Below, piece after piece: positions 34,621 to 46,312 of a DNA stretch of 64,000 nt. Position numbers and translations under genes: made by a program. Location: positions 5,062,001 to 5,126,000 of the forward strand of contig CM072861.1 of the NCBI GenBank assembly GCA_036937835.1, read 5' to 3'. The stretch is from Pampus argenteus. Its lineage: Eukaryota; Chordata; Actinopteri; Scombriformes; Stromateidae. Below the pieces are notes generated by a model. It searched no databases. It saw only the letters and a program-made list of their open reading frames with translations, and was not told the origin of the DNA. Within the stretch, counting starts at the first letter, position 1, and every line of letters starts with the position of its first letter.

Positions 34621-35091
34621 TCATCTCTGCTTTGTGGAAAACCAAGTGCTGACGTACTCTGAGAGCCGCGGGGCTCGAAACGCAATTTGTCGCCGGACCG
34701 CAGGAAGTCTACACGCCCTGCTTCCCTTTTAGTGCCTCGTAGGAAGAATGAGCCCTGGTCGCGGTCCAACCTGGGGGGCACTGGGCCAGCGCCTTTATAG
34801 TATATATATATATATAAACAAAACAGCACTCTGAATCCATGCAGCATTTTCTCTGCGTTCATCCTCACCAGAGACATGGGGTGCCTGCGGGCACCTGAGT
34901 GATTCTCATGCTTAGTAGCCTGGGTCTGATAGGCGGGCCTTAATTTCTCAGCGAATAGATAGAGACTGTGATAAGGTGGGTGAGGAGGGGAGTGGCCGTG
35001 TCCTGGGACCTGCAAGCCAAGCGAGGCTGACCGCGGCGGTGGTGAACGGGGCGACTGGGTTCTTCCGCTGCTGTTGCGGCCAGTATCCAGT

Positions 35092-35212
35092 ACTCACGCT
35101 GGTTTCTCTTCATAACGTACAAGTCTTTCGCCTTTTACTAAAGACTTCCGTGGAGAGGAACGTCTACGAGTTGAAGCTATTTTTGGCAGGCTCTGCAGTT
35201 TGGCAGAGCCCT
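35092..35212 (+). ncRNA. U5: U5 snRNA gene, copy 43
   Basis: T7G and A71G. Confidence 0.93.
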
Positions 35213-35370
35213 CTTGATGTGTTTGTGAAAGACAAAGCTGACTTTAGTAGACAGGCCGTGCAGAGGTACTGTGCAGCAGTTGTTGCGGTAGCTTTTTCGG
35301 AGAACCTCACCACAGTGAGCCTGGGCTGTGCTGTGCTGCTAGCAGCGAGGGCCTGGGAATAAAAGCGTCG

Positions 35371-35452
35371 ATCCCTTCTCAGTCTCTTGGCTAAGATCAG
35401 TCGCAGTGTCTGTTCTCATCAGCATTAAAGTGCTGGCGGGAATGGTGCACCC
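35371..35452 (+). pseudogene. U2-like truncated snRNA gene, copy 43
   Basis: Class A with GTGCTGG. Confidence 0.8.
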
Positions 35453-35923
35453 TCATCTCTGCTTTGTGGAAAACCAAGTGCTGATGTACTCTGAGAGCCG
35501 CGGGGCTCGAAACGCAATTTGTCGCCGGACCACAGGAAGTCTACACGCCCTGCTTCCCTTTTAGTCCCTCGTAGGAAGAATGAGCCCTGGCCGCGGTCCA
35601 ACCTGGGGGGCACTGGGCCAGCGCCTTTATAGTATATATATATATATAAACAAAACAGCACTCTGAATCCATGCAGCATTTTCTCTGCGTTCATCCTCAC
35701 CAGAGACATGGGGTGCCTGCGGGCACCTGAGTGATTCTCATGCTTAGTAGCCTGGGTCTGATAGGCGGGCCTTAATTTCTCAGCGAATAGATAGAGACTG
35801 TGATAAGGTGGGTGAGGAGGGGAGTGGCCGTGTCCTGGGACCTGCAAGCCAAGCGAGGCTGACCGCGGCAGTGGTGAACGGGGCGACTGGGTTCTACCGC
35901 TGCTGTTGCGGCCAGTATCCAGT

Positions 35924-36044
35924 ACTCACTCTGGTTTCTCTTCATAACGTACAAGTCTTTCGCCTTTTACTAAAGACTTCCGTGGAGAGGAACATCTACG
36001 AGTTGAAGCTATTTTTGGCAGGCTCTGCAGTTTGGCAGAGCCCT
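35924..36044 (+). ncRNA. U5: U5 snRNA gene, copy 44
   Basis: Consensus U5. Confidence 0.96.
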
Positions 36045-36202
36045 CTTAATGTGTTTGTGAAAGACAAAGCTGACTTTAGTAGACAGGCCGTGCAGAGGTA
36101 CTGTGCAGCAGTTGTTGCGGTAGCTTTTTCGGAGAACCTCACCACAGTGAGCCTGGGCTGTGCTGTGCTGCTAGCAGCGAGGGCCTGGGAATAAAAGCGT
36201 CG

Positions 36203-36284
36203 ATCCCTTCTCAGTCTCTTGGCTAAGATCAGTCGCAGTGTCTGTTCTCATCAGCATTAAAGTGCCGGCGGGAATGGTGCACCC
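36203..36284 (+). pseudogene. U2-like truncated snRNA gene, copy 44
   Basis: Class A. Confidence 0.8.
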
Positions 36285-36759
36285 TCATCTCTGCTTTGTG
36301 GAAAACCAAGTGCTGACGTACCCCGAGAGCCGCGGGGTTCGAAACGCAATTTGTCGCCGGACCGCAGAAAGTCTACACGCCCTGCTTCCCTTTTAGTCCC
36401 TCGTAGGAAGAATGAGCCCTGGCCGCGGTCCAACCTGGGGGGCACTGGGCCAGCGCCTTTATAGTATATATATATATATATATAAACAAAACAGCACTCT
36501 GAATCCATGCAGCATTTTCTCTGCGTTCATCCTCACCAGAGACATGGGGTGCCTGCGGGCACCTGAGTGATTCTCATGCTTAGTAGCCTGGGTCTGATAG
36601 GCGGGCCTTAATTTCTCAGCGAATAGATAGAGACTGTGATAAGGTGGGTGAGGAGGGGAGTGGCCGTGTCCTGGGACCTGCAAGCCAAGCGAGGCTGACC
36701 GCGGCGGTGGTGAACGGGGCGACTAGGTTCTACCGCTGCTGTTGCGGCCAGTATCCAGT

Positions 36760-36880
36760 ATTCACTCTGGTTTCTCTTCATAACGTACAAGTCTATCGCC
36801 TTTTACTAAAGACTTCCGTGGAGAGGAACATCTACGAGTTGAAGCTATTTTTGGCAGGCTCTGCAGTTTGGCAGAGCCCT
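36760..36880 (+). ncRNA. U5: U5 snRNA gene, copy 45 (loop I stem variant)
   Basis: C2T and T36A. Confidence 0.92.
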
Positions 36881-37035
36881 CTTGTGTTTGTGAAAGACAA
36901 AGCTGACTTTAGTAGACAGGCCGTGCAGAGGGACTGTGTAGCAGTTGTTGCGGTAGCTTTTTCGGAGAACCTCACCACAGTGAGCCTGGGCTGTGCTGTG
37001 CTGCTAGCAGCGAGGGCCTGCGAATAAAAGCGTCA

Positions 37036-37104
37036 ATCCCTTCTCAGTCTCTTGGCTAAGATCAGTCGTAGTGTCTGTTCTCATCAGGCGGGAATGGTGC
37101 ACCC
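37036..37104 (+). pseudogene. U2-like truncated snRNA gene, copy 45 (short form)
   Basis: Class C. Confidence 0.75.
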
Positions 37105-37575
37105 TCATCTCTGCTTTGTGGAAAACCAAGTGCTGACGTACTCTGAGAGCCGCGGGGCTCGAAACGCAATTTGTCGCCGGACCGCAGGAAGTCTACACGC
37201 CCTGCTTCCCTTTTAGTGCCTCGTAGGAAGAATGAGCCCTGGTCGCGGTCCAACCTGGGGGGCACTGGGCCAGCGCCTTTATAGTATATATATATATATA
37301 AACAAAACAGCACTCTGAATCCATGCAGCATTTTCTCTGCGTTCATCCTCACCAGAGACATGGGGTGCCTGCGGGCACCTGAGTGATTCTCATGCTTAGT
37401 AGCCTGGGTCTGATAGGCGGGCCTTAATTTCTCAGCGAATAGATAGAGACTGTGATAAGGTGGGTGAGGAGGGGAGTGGCCGTGTCCTGGGACCTGCAAG
37501 CCAAGCGAGGCTGACCGCGGCGGTGGTGAACGGGGCGACTGGGTTCTTCCGCTGCTGTTGCGGCCAGTATCCAGT

Positions 37576-37696
37576 ACTCACGCTGGTTTCTCTTCATAAC
37601 GTACAAGTCTTTCGCCTTTTACTAAAGACTTCCGTGGAGAGGAACGTCTACGAGTTGAAGCTATTTTTGGCAGGCTCTGCAGTTTGGCAGAGCCCT
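37576..37696 (+). ncRNA. U5: U5 snRNA gene, copy 46
   Basis: T7G and A71G. Confidence 0.93.
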
Positions 37697-37854
37697 CTTG
37701 ATGTGTTTGTGAAAGACAAAGCTGACTTTAGTAGACAGGCCGTGCAGAGGTACTGTGCAGCAGTTGTTGCGGTAGCTTTTTCGGAGAACCTCACCACAGT
37801 GAGCCTGGGCTGTGCTGTGCTGCTAGCAGCGAGGGCCTGGGAATAAAAGCGTCG

Positions 37855-37936
37855 ATCCCTTCTCAGTCTCTTGGCTAAGATCAGTCGCAGTGTCTGTTCT
37901 CATCAGCATTAAAGTGCTGGCGGGAATGGTGCACCC
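37855..37936 (+). pseudogene. U2-like truncated snRNA gene, copy 46
   Basis: Class A with GTGCTGG. Confidence 0.8.
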
Positions 37937-38407
37937 TCATCTCTGCTTTGTGGAAAACCAAGTGCTGATGTACTCTGAGAGCCGCGGGGCTCGAAACGCA
38001 ATTTGTCGCCGGACCACAGGAAGTCTACACGCCCTGCTTCCCTTTTAGTCCCTCGTAGGAAGAATGAGCCCTGGCCGCGGTCCAACCTGGGGGGCACTGG
38101 GCCAGCGCCTTTATAGTATATATATATATATAAACAAAACAGCACTCTGAATCCATGCAGCATTTTCTCTGCGTTCATCCTCACCAGAGACATGGGGTGC
38201 CTGCGGGCACCTGAGTGATTCTCATGCTTAGTAGCCTGGGTCTGATAGGCGGGCCTTAATTTCTCAGCGAATAGATAGAGACTGTGATAAGGTGGGTGAG
38301 GAGGGGAGTGGCCGTGTCCTGGGACCTGCAAGCCAAGCGAGGCTGACCGCGGCAGTGGTGAACGGGGCGACTGGGTTCTACCGCTGCTGTTGCGGCCAGT
38401 ATCCAGT

Positions 38408-38528
38408 ACTCACTCTGGTTTCTCTTCATAACGTACAAGTCTTTCGCCTTTTACTAAAGACTTCCGTGGAGAGGAACATCTACGAGTTGAAGCTATTTTT
38501 GGCAGGCTCTGCAGTTTGGCAGAGCCCT
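38408..38528 (+). ncRNA. U5: U5 snRNA gene, copy 47
   Basis: Consensus U5. Confidence 0.96.
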
Positions 38529-38686
38529 CTTAATGTGTTTGTGAAAGACAAAGCTGACTTTAGTAGACAGGCCGTGCAGAGGTACTGTGCAGCAGTTGTT
38601 GCGGTAGCTTTTTCGGAGAACCTCACCACAGTGAGCCTGGGCTGTGCTGTGCTGGTAGCAGCTAGGGCCTACGAATAAAAGCGTTG

Positions 38687-38768
38687 ATCCTTTCTCAGTC
38701 TCTTGGCTAAGATCAGTCGTAGTGTCTGTTCTCATCAGCATTGAAGTGCCGGCGGGAATGGTGCACCC
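38687..38768 (+). pseudogene. U2-like truncated snRNA gene, copy 47
   Basis: Class B with C5T. Confidence 0.8.
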
Positions 38769-39241
38769 TCATCTCTGCTTTGTGGAAAACCAAGTGCTGA
38801 CGTACTCTGAGAGCCGCGGGGCTCGAAACGCAATTTGTCGCCGGACCGCAGGAAGTCTACACGCCCTGCTTCCCTTTTAGTGCCTCGTAGGAAGAATGAG
38901 CCCTGGCCGCGGTCCAACCTGGGGGGCGCTGGGCCAGCGCCTTTATAGTATATATATATATATATAAACAAAACAGCACTCTGAATCCATGCAGCATTTT
39001 CTCTGCGTTCATCCTCACCAGAGACATGGGGTGCCTGCGGGCACCTGAGTGATTCTCATGCTTAGTAGCCTGGGTCTGATAGGCGGGCCTTAATTTCTCA
39101 GCGAATAGATAGAGACTGTGATAAGGTGGGTGAGGAGGGGAGTGGCCGTGTCCTGGGACCTGCAAGCCAAGCGAGGCTGACCGCGGCAGTGGTGAACGGG
39201 GCGACTGGGTTCTACCGCTGCTGTTGCGGCCAGTATCCAGT

Positions 39242-39362
39242 ACTCACTCTGGTTTCTCTTCATAACGTACAAGTCTTTCGCCTTTTACTAAAGACTTCCG
39301 TGGAGAGGAACATCTATGAGTTGAAGCTATTTTTGGCAGGCTCTGCAGTTTGGCAGAGCCCT
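39242..39362 (+). ncRNA. U5: U5 snRNA gene, copy 48
   Basis: C76T. Confidence 0.95.
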
Positions 39363-39520
39363 CTTAATGTGTTTGTGAAAGACAAAGCTGACTTTAGTAG
39401 ACAGGCCGTGCAGAGGTACGGTGCAGCAGTTGTTGCGGTAGCTTTTTCGGAGAACCTCACCACAGTGAGCCTGTGCTGTGCTGTGCTGCTAGCAGCGAGG
39501 GCCTGGGAATAAAAGCGTCG

Positions 39521-39602
39521 ATCCCTTCTCAGTCTCTTGGCTAAGATCAGTCGCAGTGTCTGTTCTCATCAGCATTAAAGTGCTGGCGGGAATGGTGCAC
39601 CC
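39521..39602 (+). pseudogene. U2-like truncated snRNA gene, copy 48
   Basis: Class A with GTGCTGG. Confidence 0.8.
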
Positions 39603-40077
39603 TCATCTCTGCTTTGTGGAAAACCAAGTGCTGACGTACTCTGAGAGCCGCGGGGCTCGAAACGCAATTTGTCGCCGGACCGCAGGAAGTCTACACGCCC
39701 TGCTTCCCTTTTAGTGCCTCGTAGGAAGAATGAGCCCTGGCCGCGGTCCAACCTGGGGGGCACTGGGCCAGCGCCTTTATAGTATATATATATATATATA
39801 TAAACAAAACAGCACTCTGAATCCATGCAGCATTTTCTCTGCGTTCATCCTCACCAGAGACATGGGGTGCCTGCGGGCACCTGAGTGATTCTCATGCTTA
39901 GTAGCCTGGGTCTGATAGGCGGGCCTTAATTTCTCAGCGAATAGATAGAGACTGTGATAAGGTGGGTGAGGAGGGAAGTGGCCGTGTCCTGGGACCTGCA
40001 AGCCAAGCGAGGCTGACCGCGGCGGTGGTGAACGGGGCGACTGGGTTCTTCCGCTGCTGTTGCGGCCAGTATCCAGT

Positions 40078-40198
40078 ATTCACTTTGGTTTCTCTTCATA
40101 ACGTACAAGTCTTTCGCCTTTTACTAAAGACTTCCGTGGAGAGGAACATCTACGAGTTGAAGCTATTTTTGGCAGGCTCTGCAGTTTGGCAGAGCCCT
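40078..40198 (+). ncRNA. U5: U5 snRNA gene, copy 49
   Basis: C2T and C8T; AAT before the 3' box deleted. Confidence 0.93.
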
Positions 40199-40353
40199 CT
40201 TGTGTTTGTGAAAGACAAAGCTGACTTTAGTAGACAGGCCGTGCAGAGGTACTGTGCAGCAGTTGTTGCGGTAGCTTTTTCGGAGAACCTCACCACAGTG
40301 AGCCTGGGCTGTGCTGTGCTGCTAGCAGCTAGGGCCTGCCAATAAAAGCGTCG

Positions 40354-40435
40354 ATCCCTTCTCAGTCTCTTGGCTAAGATCAGTCGTAGTGTCTGTTCTC
40401 ATCAGCATTGAAGTGCCGGCGGGAATGGTGCACCC
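40354..40435 (+). pseudogene. U2-like truncated snRNA gene, copy 49
   Basis: Class B. Confidence 0.8.
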
Positions 40436-40906
40436 TCATCTCTGCTTTGTGGAAAACCAAGTGCTGACGTACTCTGAGAGCCGCGGGGTTCGAAACGCAA
40501 TTTGTCGCCGGACCGCAGGAAGTCTACACGCCCTGCTTCCCTTTTAGTCCCTCGTAGGAAGAATGAGCCCTGGCCGCGGTCCAACCTGGGGGGCACTGGG
40601 CCAGCGCCTTTATCGTATATATATATATATAAACAAAACAGCACTCTGAATCCATGCAGCATTTTCTCTGCGTTCATCCTCACCAGAGACATGGGGTGCC
40701 TGCGGGCACCTGAGTGATTCTCATGCTTAGTAGCCTGGGTCTGATAGGCGGGCCTTAATTTCTCAGCGAATAGATAGAGACTGTGATAAGGTGGGTGAGG
40801 AGGGGAGTGGCCGTGTCCTGGGACCTGCAAGCCAAGCGAGGCTGACCGCGGCGGTGGTGAACGGGGCGACTGGGTTCTACCGCTGCTGTTGCGGCCAGTA
40901 TCCAGT

Positions 40907-41027
40907 ACTCACTCTGGTTTCTCTTCATAATGTACAAGTCTTTCGCCTTTTACTAAAGACTTCTGTGGAGAGGAACATCTCCGAGTTGAAGCTATTTTTG
41001 GCAGGCTCTGCAGTTTGGCAGAGCCCC
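40907..41027 (+). ncRNA. U5: U5 snRNA gene, copy 50
   Basis: C25T, C58T, A75C and T121C, the most diverged of the full-length copies outside loop I. Confidence 0.92.
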
Positions 41028-41182
41028 CTTGTGTTTGTGAAAGACAAAGCTGACTTTAGTAGACAGGCCGTGCAGAGGTACTGTGTAGCAGTTGTTGCGG
41101 TAGCTTTTTCGGAGAACCTCACCACAGTGAGCCTGGGCTGTGCTGTGCTGCTAGCAGCGAGGGCCTGCGAATAAAAGCGTCG

Positions 41183-41251
41183 ATCCCTTCTCAGTCTCTT
41201 GGCTAAGATCAGTCGTAGTGTCTGTTCTCATCAGGCGGGAATGGTGCACCC
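41183..41251 (+). pseudogene. U2-like truncated snRNA gene, copy 50 (short form)
   Basis: Class C. Confidence 0.75.
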
Positions 41252-41557
41252 TCATCTCTGCTTTGTGGAAAACCAAGTGCTGACGTACTCTGAGAGCCGC
41301 GGGGTTCGAAACGCAATTTGTCGCCGGACCGCAGGAAGTCTACACGCCCTGCTTCCCTTTTAGTCCCTCGTAGGAAGAATGAGCCCTGGCCGCGGTCCAA
41401 CCTGGGGGGCACTGGGCCAGCGCCTTTATAGTATATATATATATATAAACAAAACAGCACTCTGAATCCATGCAGCATTTTCTCTGCGTTCATCCTCACC
41501 AGAGACATGGGGTGCCTGCGGGCACCTGAGTGATTCTCATGCTTAGTAGCCTGAAGT

Positions 41558-41589
41558 AGCATTGAAGTGCCGGCGGGAATGGTGCACCC
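41558..41589 (+). pseudogene. U2-like 3' fragment in short unit 1
   Basis: Only the AGCATTGAAG...GTGCACCC part remains. It is joined to the spacer TAGCCTG through AAGT at 41554-41557. The U5 gene, both promoters and the U2-like 5' part (498 bp) are missing. Confidence 0.85.
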
Positions 41590-42051
41590 TCATCTCTGCT
41601 TTGTGGAAAACCAAGTGCTGACGTACTCTGAGAGCCGCGGGGTTCGAAACGCAATTTGTCGCCGGACCGCAGGAAGTCTACACGCCCTGCTTCCCTTTTA
41701 GTCCCTCGTAGGAAGAATGAGCCCTGGCCGCGGTCCAACCTGGGGGGCACTGGGCCAGCGCCTTTATAGTATATATATATATAAACAAAACAGCACTCTG
41801 AATCCATGCAGCATTTTCTCTGCGTTCATCCTCACCAGAGACATGGGGTGCCTGCGGGCACCTGAGTGATTCTCATGCTTAGTAGCCTGGGTCTGATAGG
41901 CGGGCCTTAATTTCTCAGCGAATAGATAGAGACTGTGATAAGGTGGGTGAGGAGGGGAGTGGCCGTGTCCTGGGACCTGCAAGCCAAGCGAGGCTGACCG
42001 CGGCGGTGGTGAAAGGGGCGACTGGGTTCTTCCGCTGCTGTTGCGGCCAGT

Positions 42052-42172
42052 ATTCACTCTGGTTTCTCTTCATAACGTACAAGTCTTTCGCCTTTTACTA
42101 AAGACTTCCGTGGAGAGGAACATCTACGAGTTGAAGCTATTTTTGGCAGGCTCTGCAGTTTGGCAGAGCCCT
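42052..42172 (+). ncRNA. U5: U5 snRNA gene, copy 51
   Basis: C2T. Six bases are lost immediately upstream, moving the PSE 6 bp closer. The 3' box reads GACAAATTTGAC, which weakens it. Confidence 0.9.
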
Positions 42173-42330
42173 CTTAATGTGTTTGTGAAAGACAAATTTG
42201 ACTTTAGTAGACAGGCCGTGCAGAGGTACTGTGCAGCAGTTGTTGCGGTAGCTTTTTCGGAGAACCTCACCACAGTGAGCCTGGGCTGTGCTGTGCTGCT
42301 AGCAGCGAGGGCCTGGGAATAAAAGCGTCG

Positions 42331-42412
42331 ATCCCTTCTCAGTCTCTTGGCTAAGATCAGTTGCAGTGTCTGTTCTCATCAGCATTAAAGTGCCGGCGGG
42401 AATGGTGCACCC
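42331..42412 (+). pseudogene. U2-like truncated snRNA gene, copy 51
   Basis: Class A with C32T (TTGCAGTG). Confidence 0.8.
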
Positions 42413-42883
42413 TCATCTCTGCTTTGTGGAAAACCAAGTGCTGACGTACCCCGAGAGCCGCGGGGTTCGAAACGCAATTTGTCGCCGGACCGCAGAAAGT
42501 CTACACGCCCTGCTTCCCTTTTAGTCCCTCGTAGGAAGAATGAGCCCTGGCCGCGGTCCAACCTGGGGGGCACTGGGCCAGCGCCTTTATAGTATATATA
42601 TATATATAAACAAAACAGCACTCTGAATCCATGCAGCATTTTCTCTGCGTTCATCCTCACCAGAGACATGGGGTGCCTGCGGGCACCTGAGTGATTCTCA
42701 TGCTTAGTAGCCTGGGTCTGATAGGCGGGCCTTAATTTCTCAGCAAATAGATAGAGACTGTGATAAGGTGGGTGAGGAGGGGAGTGGCCGTGTCCTGGGA
42801 CCTGCAAGCCAAGCGAGGCTGACCGCGGCGGTGGTGAACGGGGCGACTGGGTTCTACCGCTGCTGTTGCGGCCAGTATCCAGT

Positions 42884-43004
42884 ATTCACTCTGGTTTCTC
42901 TTCATAACGTACAAGTCTTTCGCCTTTTACTAAAGACTTCCGTGGAGAAGGACATCTACGAGTTGAAGCTATTTTTGGCAGGCTCTGCAGTTTGGCAGAG
43001 CCCT
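42884..43004 (+). ncRNA. U5: U5 snRNA gene, copy 52
   Basis: C2T, G66A and A68G in the GAGAGGAAC strand, which should weaken the basal stem. Confidence 0.9.
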
Positions 43005-43159
43005 CTTGTGTTTGTGAAAGACAAAGCTGACTTTAGTAGACAGGCCGTGCAGAGGTACTGTGTAGCAGTTGTTGCGGTAGCTTTTTCGGAGAACCTCACC
43101 ACAGTGAGCCTGGGCTGTGCTGTGCTGCTAGCAGCGAGGGCCTGCGAATAAAAGCGTTG

Positions 43160-43241
43160 ATCCCTTCTCAGTCTCTTGGCTAAGATCAGTCGTAGTGTCT
43201 GTTCTCATCAGCATTGAAGCGCCGGCGGGAATGGTGCACCC
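43160..43241 (+). pseudogene. U2-like truncated snRNA gene, copy 52
   Basis: Class B with GAAGCGCC; preceded by GTTG. Confidence 0.8.
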
Positions 43242-43714
43242 TCATCTCTGCTTTGTGGAAAACCAAGTGCTGACGTACTCTGAGAGCCGCGGGGTTCGAA
43301 ACGCAATTTGTCGCCGGACCGCAGGAAGGCTACACGCCCTGCTTCCCTTTTAGTCCCTCGTAGGAAGAATGAGCCCTGGCCGCGGTCCAACCTGGGGGGC
43401 ACTGGGCCAGCGCCTTTATAGTATATATATATATATATAAACAAAACAGCACTCTGAATGCATGCAGCATTTTCTCTGCGTTCATCCTCACCAGAGACAT
43501 GGGTTGCCTGCGGGCACCTGAGTGATTCTCATGCTTAGTAGCCTGGGTCTGATAGGCGGGCCTTAATTTCTCAGCGAATAGATAGAGACTGTGATAAGGT
43601 GGGTGAGGAGGGGAGTGGCCGTGTCCTGGGACCTGCAAGCCAAGCGAGGCTGACCGCGGCGGTGGTGAACGGGGCGACTGGGTTCTACCGCTGCTGTTGC
43701 GGCCAGTATTCAGT

Positions 43715-43835
43715 ACTCACTCTGGTTTCTCTTCATAACGTACAAGTCTTTCGCCTTTTACTAAAGACTTCCGTGGAGAGGAACATCTACGAGTTGAAGC
43801 TATTTTTGGCAGGCTCTGCAGTTTGGCAGAGCCCT
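43715..43835 (+). ncRNA. U5: U5 snRNA gene, copy 53
   Basis: Consensus U5; AAT before the 3' box deleted. Confidence 0.95.
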
Positions 43836-43990
43836 CTTGTGTTTGTGAAAGACAAAGCTGACTTTAGTAGACAGGCCGTGCAGAGGTACTGTGTAGCAGT
43901 TGTTGCGTTAGCTTTTTCGGAGAACCTCACCACAGTGAGCCTGGGCTGTGCTGTGCTGCTAGCAGCGAGGGCCTGCGAATAAAAGCGTCG

Positions 43991-44059
43991 ATCCCTTCTC
44001 AGTCTCTTGGCTAAGATCAGTCGTAGTGTCTGTTCTCATCAGGCGGGAATGGTGCACCC
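43991..44059 (+). pseudogene. U2-like truncated snRNA gene, copy 53 (short form)
   Basis: Class C. Confidence 0.75.
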
Positions 44060-44525
44060 TCATCTCTGCTTTGTGGAAAACCAAGTGCTGACGTACTCTG
44101 AGAGCCGCGGGGTTTGAAACGCAATTTGTCGCCGGACCGCAGGAAGTCTACACGCCCTGCTTCCCTTTTAGTCCCTCGTAGGAAGAATGAGCCCTGGCCG
44201 CGGTCCAACCTGGGGGGCACTGGGCCAGCGCCTTTATAGTATATATATATATATAAACAAAACAGCACTCTGAATGCATGCAGCATTTTCTCTGCGTTCA
44301 TCCTCACCAGAGACATGGGGTGCCTGCGGGCACCTGAGTGATTCTCATGCTTAGTAGCCTGGGTCTGATAGGCGGGCCTTAATTTCTCAGCGAATAGATA
44401 GAGACTGTGATAAGGTGGGTGAGGAGTGGCCGTGTCCTGGGACCTGCAAGCCAAGCGAGGCTGACCGCGGCGGTGGTGAACGGGGCGACTGGGTTCTAGC
44501 GCTGCTGTTGCGGCCAGTATCCAGT

Positions 44526-44646
44526 ACTCACTCTGGTTTCTCTTCATAACGTACAAGTCTTTCGCCTTTTACTAAAGACTTCCGTGGAGAGGAACATCTA
44601 CGAGTTGAAGCTATTTTTGGCAGGCTCTGCAGTTTGGCAGAGCCCT
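44526..44646 (+). ncRNA. U5: U5 snRNA gene, copy 54
   Basis: Consensus U5. A 5-bp deletion (GAGGAGTGGCC) and TTCTAGCGC lie upstream. Confidence 0.95.
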
Positions 44647-44804
44647 CTTAATGTGTTTGTGAAAGACAAAGCTGACTTTAGTAGACAGGCCGTGCAGAGG
44701 TACTGTGCAGCAGTTGTTGCGGTAGCTTTTTCGGAGAACCTCACCACAGTGAGCCTGGGCTGTGCTGTGCTGCTAGCAGCGAGGGCCTGGGAATAAAAGC
44801 GTCG

Positions 44805-44886
44805 ATCCCTTCTCAGTCTCTTGGCTAAGATCAGTCGCAGTGTCTGTTCTCATCAGCATTAAAGTGCTGGCGGGAATGGTGCACCC
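44805..44886 (+). pseudogene. U2-like truncated snRNA gene, copy 54
   Basis: Class A with GTGCTGG. Confidence 0.8.
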
Positions 44887-45357
44887 TCATCTCTGCTTTG
44901 TGGAAAACCAAGTGCTGATGTACTCTGAGAGCCGCGGGGCTCGAAACGCAATTTGTCGCCGGACCGCAGGAAGTCTACACGCCCTGCTTCCCTTTTAGTC
45001 CCTCGTAGGAAGAATGAGCCCTGGCCGCGGTCCAACCTGGGGGGCACTGGGCCAGCGCCTTTATAGTATATATATATATATAAACAAAACAGCACTCTGA
45101 ATCCATGCAGCATTTTCTCTGCGTTCATCCTCACCAGAGACATGGGGTGCCTGCGGGCACCTGAGTGATTCTCATGCTTAGTAGCCTGGGTCTGATAGGC
45201 GGGCCTTAATTTCTCAGCGAATAGATAGAGACTGTGATAAGGTGGGTGAGGAGGGAAGTGGCCGTGTCCTGGGACCTGCAAGCCAAGCGAGGCTGACCGC
45301 GGCGGTGGTGAACGGGGCGACTGGGTTCTTCCGCTGCTGTTGCGGCCAGTATCCAGT

Positions 45358-45478
45358 ATTCACTCTGGTTTCTCTTCATAACGTACAAGTCTTTCGCCTT
45401 TTACTAAAGACTTCCGTGGAGAGGAACATCTACGAGTTGAAGCTATTTTTGGCAGGCTCTGCAGTTTGGCAGAGCCCT
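45358..45478 (+). ncRNA. U5: U5 snRNA gene, copy 55
   Basis: C2T; AAT before the 3' box deleted. Confidence 0.95.
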
Positions 45479-45633
45479 CTTGTGTTTGTGAAAGACAAAG
45501 CTGACTTTAGTAGACAGGCCGTGCAGAGGTACTGTGTAGCAGTTGTTGCGGTAGCTTTTTCGGAGAACCTCACCACAGTGAGCCTGGGCTGTGCTGTGCT
45601 GCTAGCAGCGAGGGCCTGCGAATAAAAGCGTCG

Positions 45634-45715
45634 ATCCCTTCTCAGTCTCTTGGCTAAGATCAGTCGTAGTGTCTGTTCTCATCAGCATTGAAGTGCCGGC
45701 GGGAATGGTGCACCC
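45634..45715 (+). pseudogene. U2-like truncated snRNA gene, copy 55
   Basis: Class B. Confidence 0.8.
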
Positions 45716-46191
45716 TCATCTCTGCTTTGTGGAAAACCAAGTGCTGACGTACTCTGAGAGCCGCGGGGTTCGAAACGCAATTTGTCGCCGGACCGCAGGA
45801 AGTCTACACGCCCTGCTTCCCTTTTAGTCCCTCGTAGGAAGAATGAGCCCTGGCCGCGGTCCAACCTGGGGGGCACTGGGCCAGCGCCTTTATAGTATAT
45901 ATATATATATAAACAAAACAGCACTCTGAATGCATGCAGCATTTTCTCTGCGTTCATCCTCACCAGAGACATGGGGTGCCTGCGGGCACCTGAGTGATTC
46001 TCATGCTTAGTAGCCTGGGTCTGATAGGCGGGCCTTAATTTCTCAGCGAATAGATAGAGACTGTGATAAGGTGGGTGAGGAGTGGCCGTGTCCTGGGACC
46101 TGCAAGCCAAGCGAGGCTGACCGCGGCGGTGGTGAACGGGGCGACTGGGTTCTACCGCTGCTGTTGCGGCCAGTATCCAGTATTCACTCTG

Positions 46192-46312
46192 GTTTCTCTT
46201 CATAACGTACAAGTCTTTCGCCTTTTACTAAAGACTTCCGTGGAGAGGAACATCTACGAGTTGAAGCTATTTTTGGCAGGCTCTGCAGTTTGGCAGAGCC
46301 CTCTTAATGTGT
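46192..46312 (+). ncRNA. U5: U5 snRNA gene, copy 56
   Basis: C2T; same 5-bp upstream deletion as copy 54. Confidence 0.95.
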
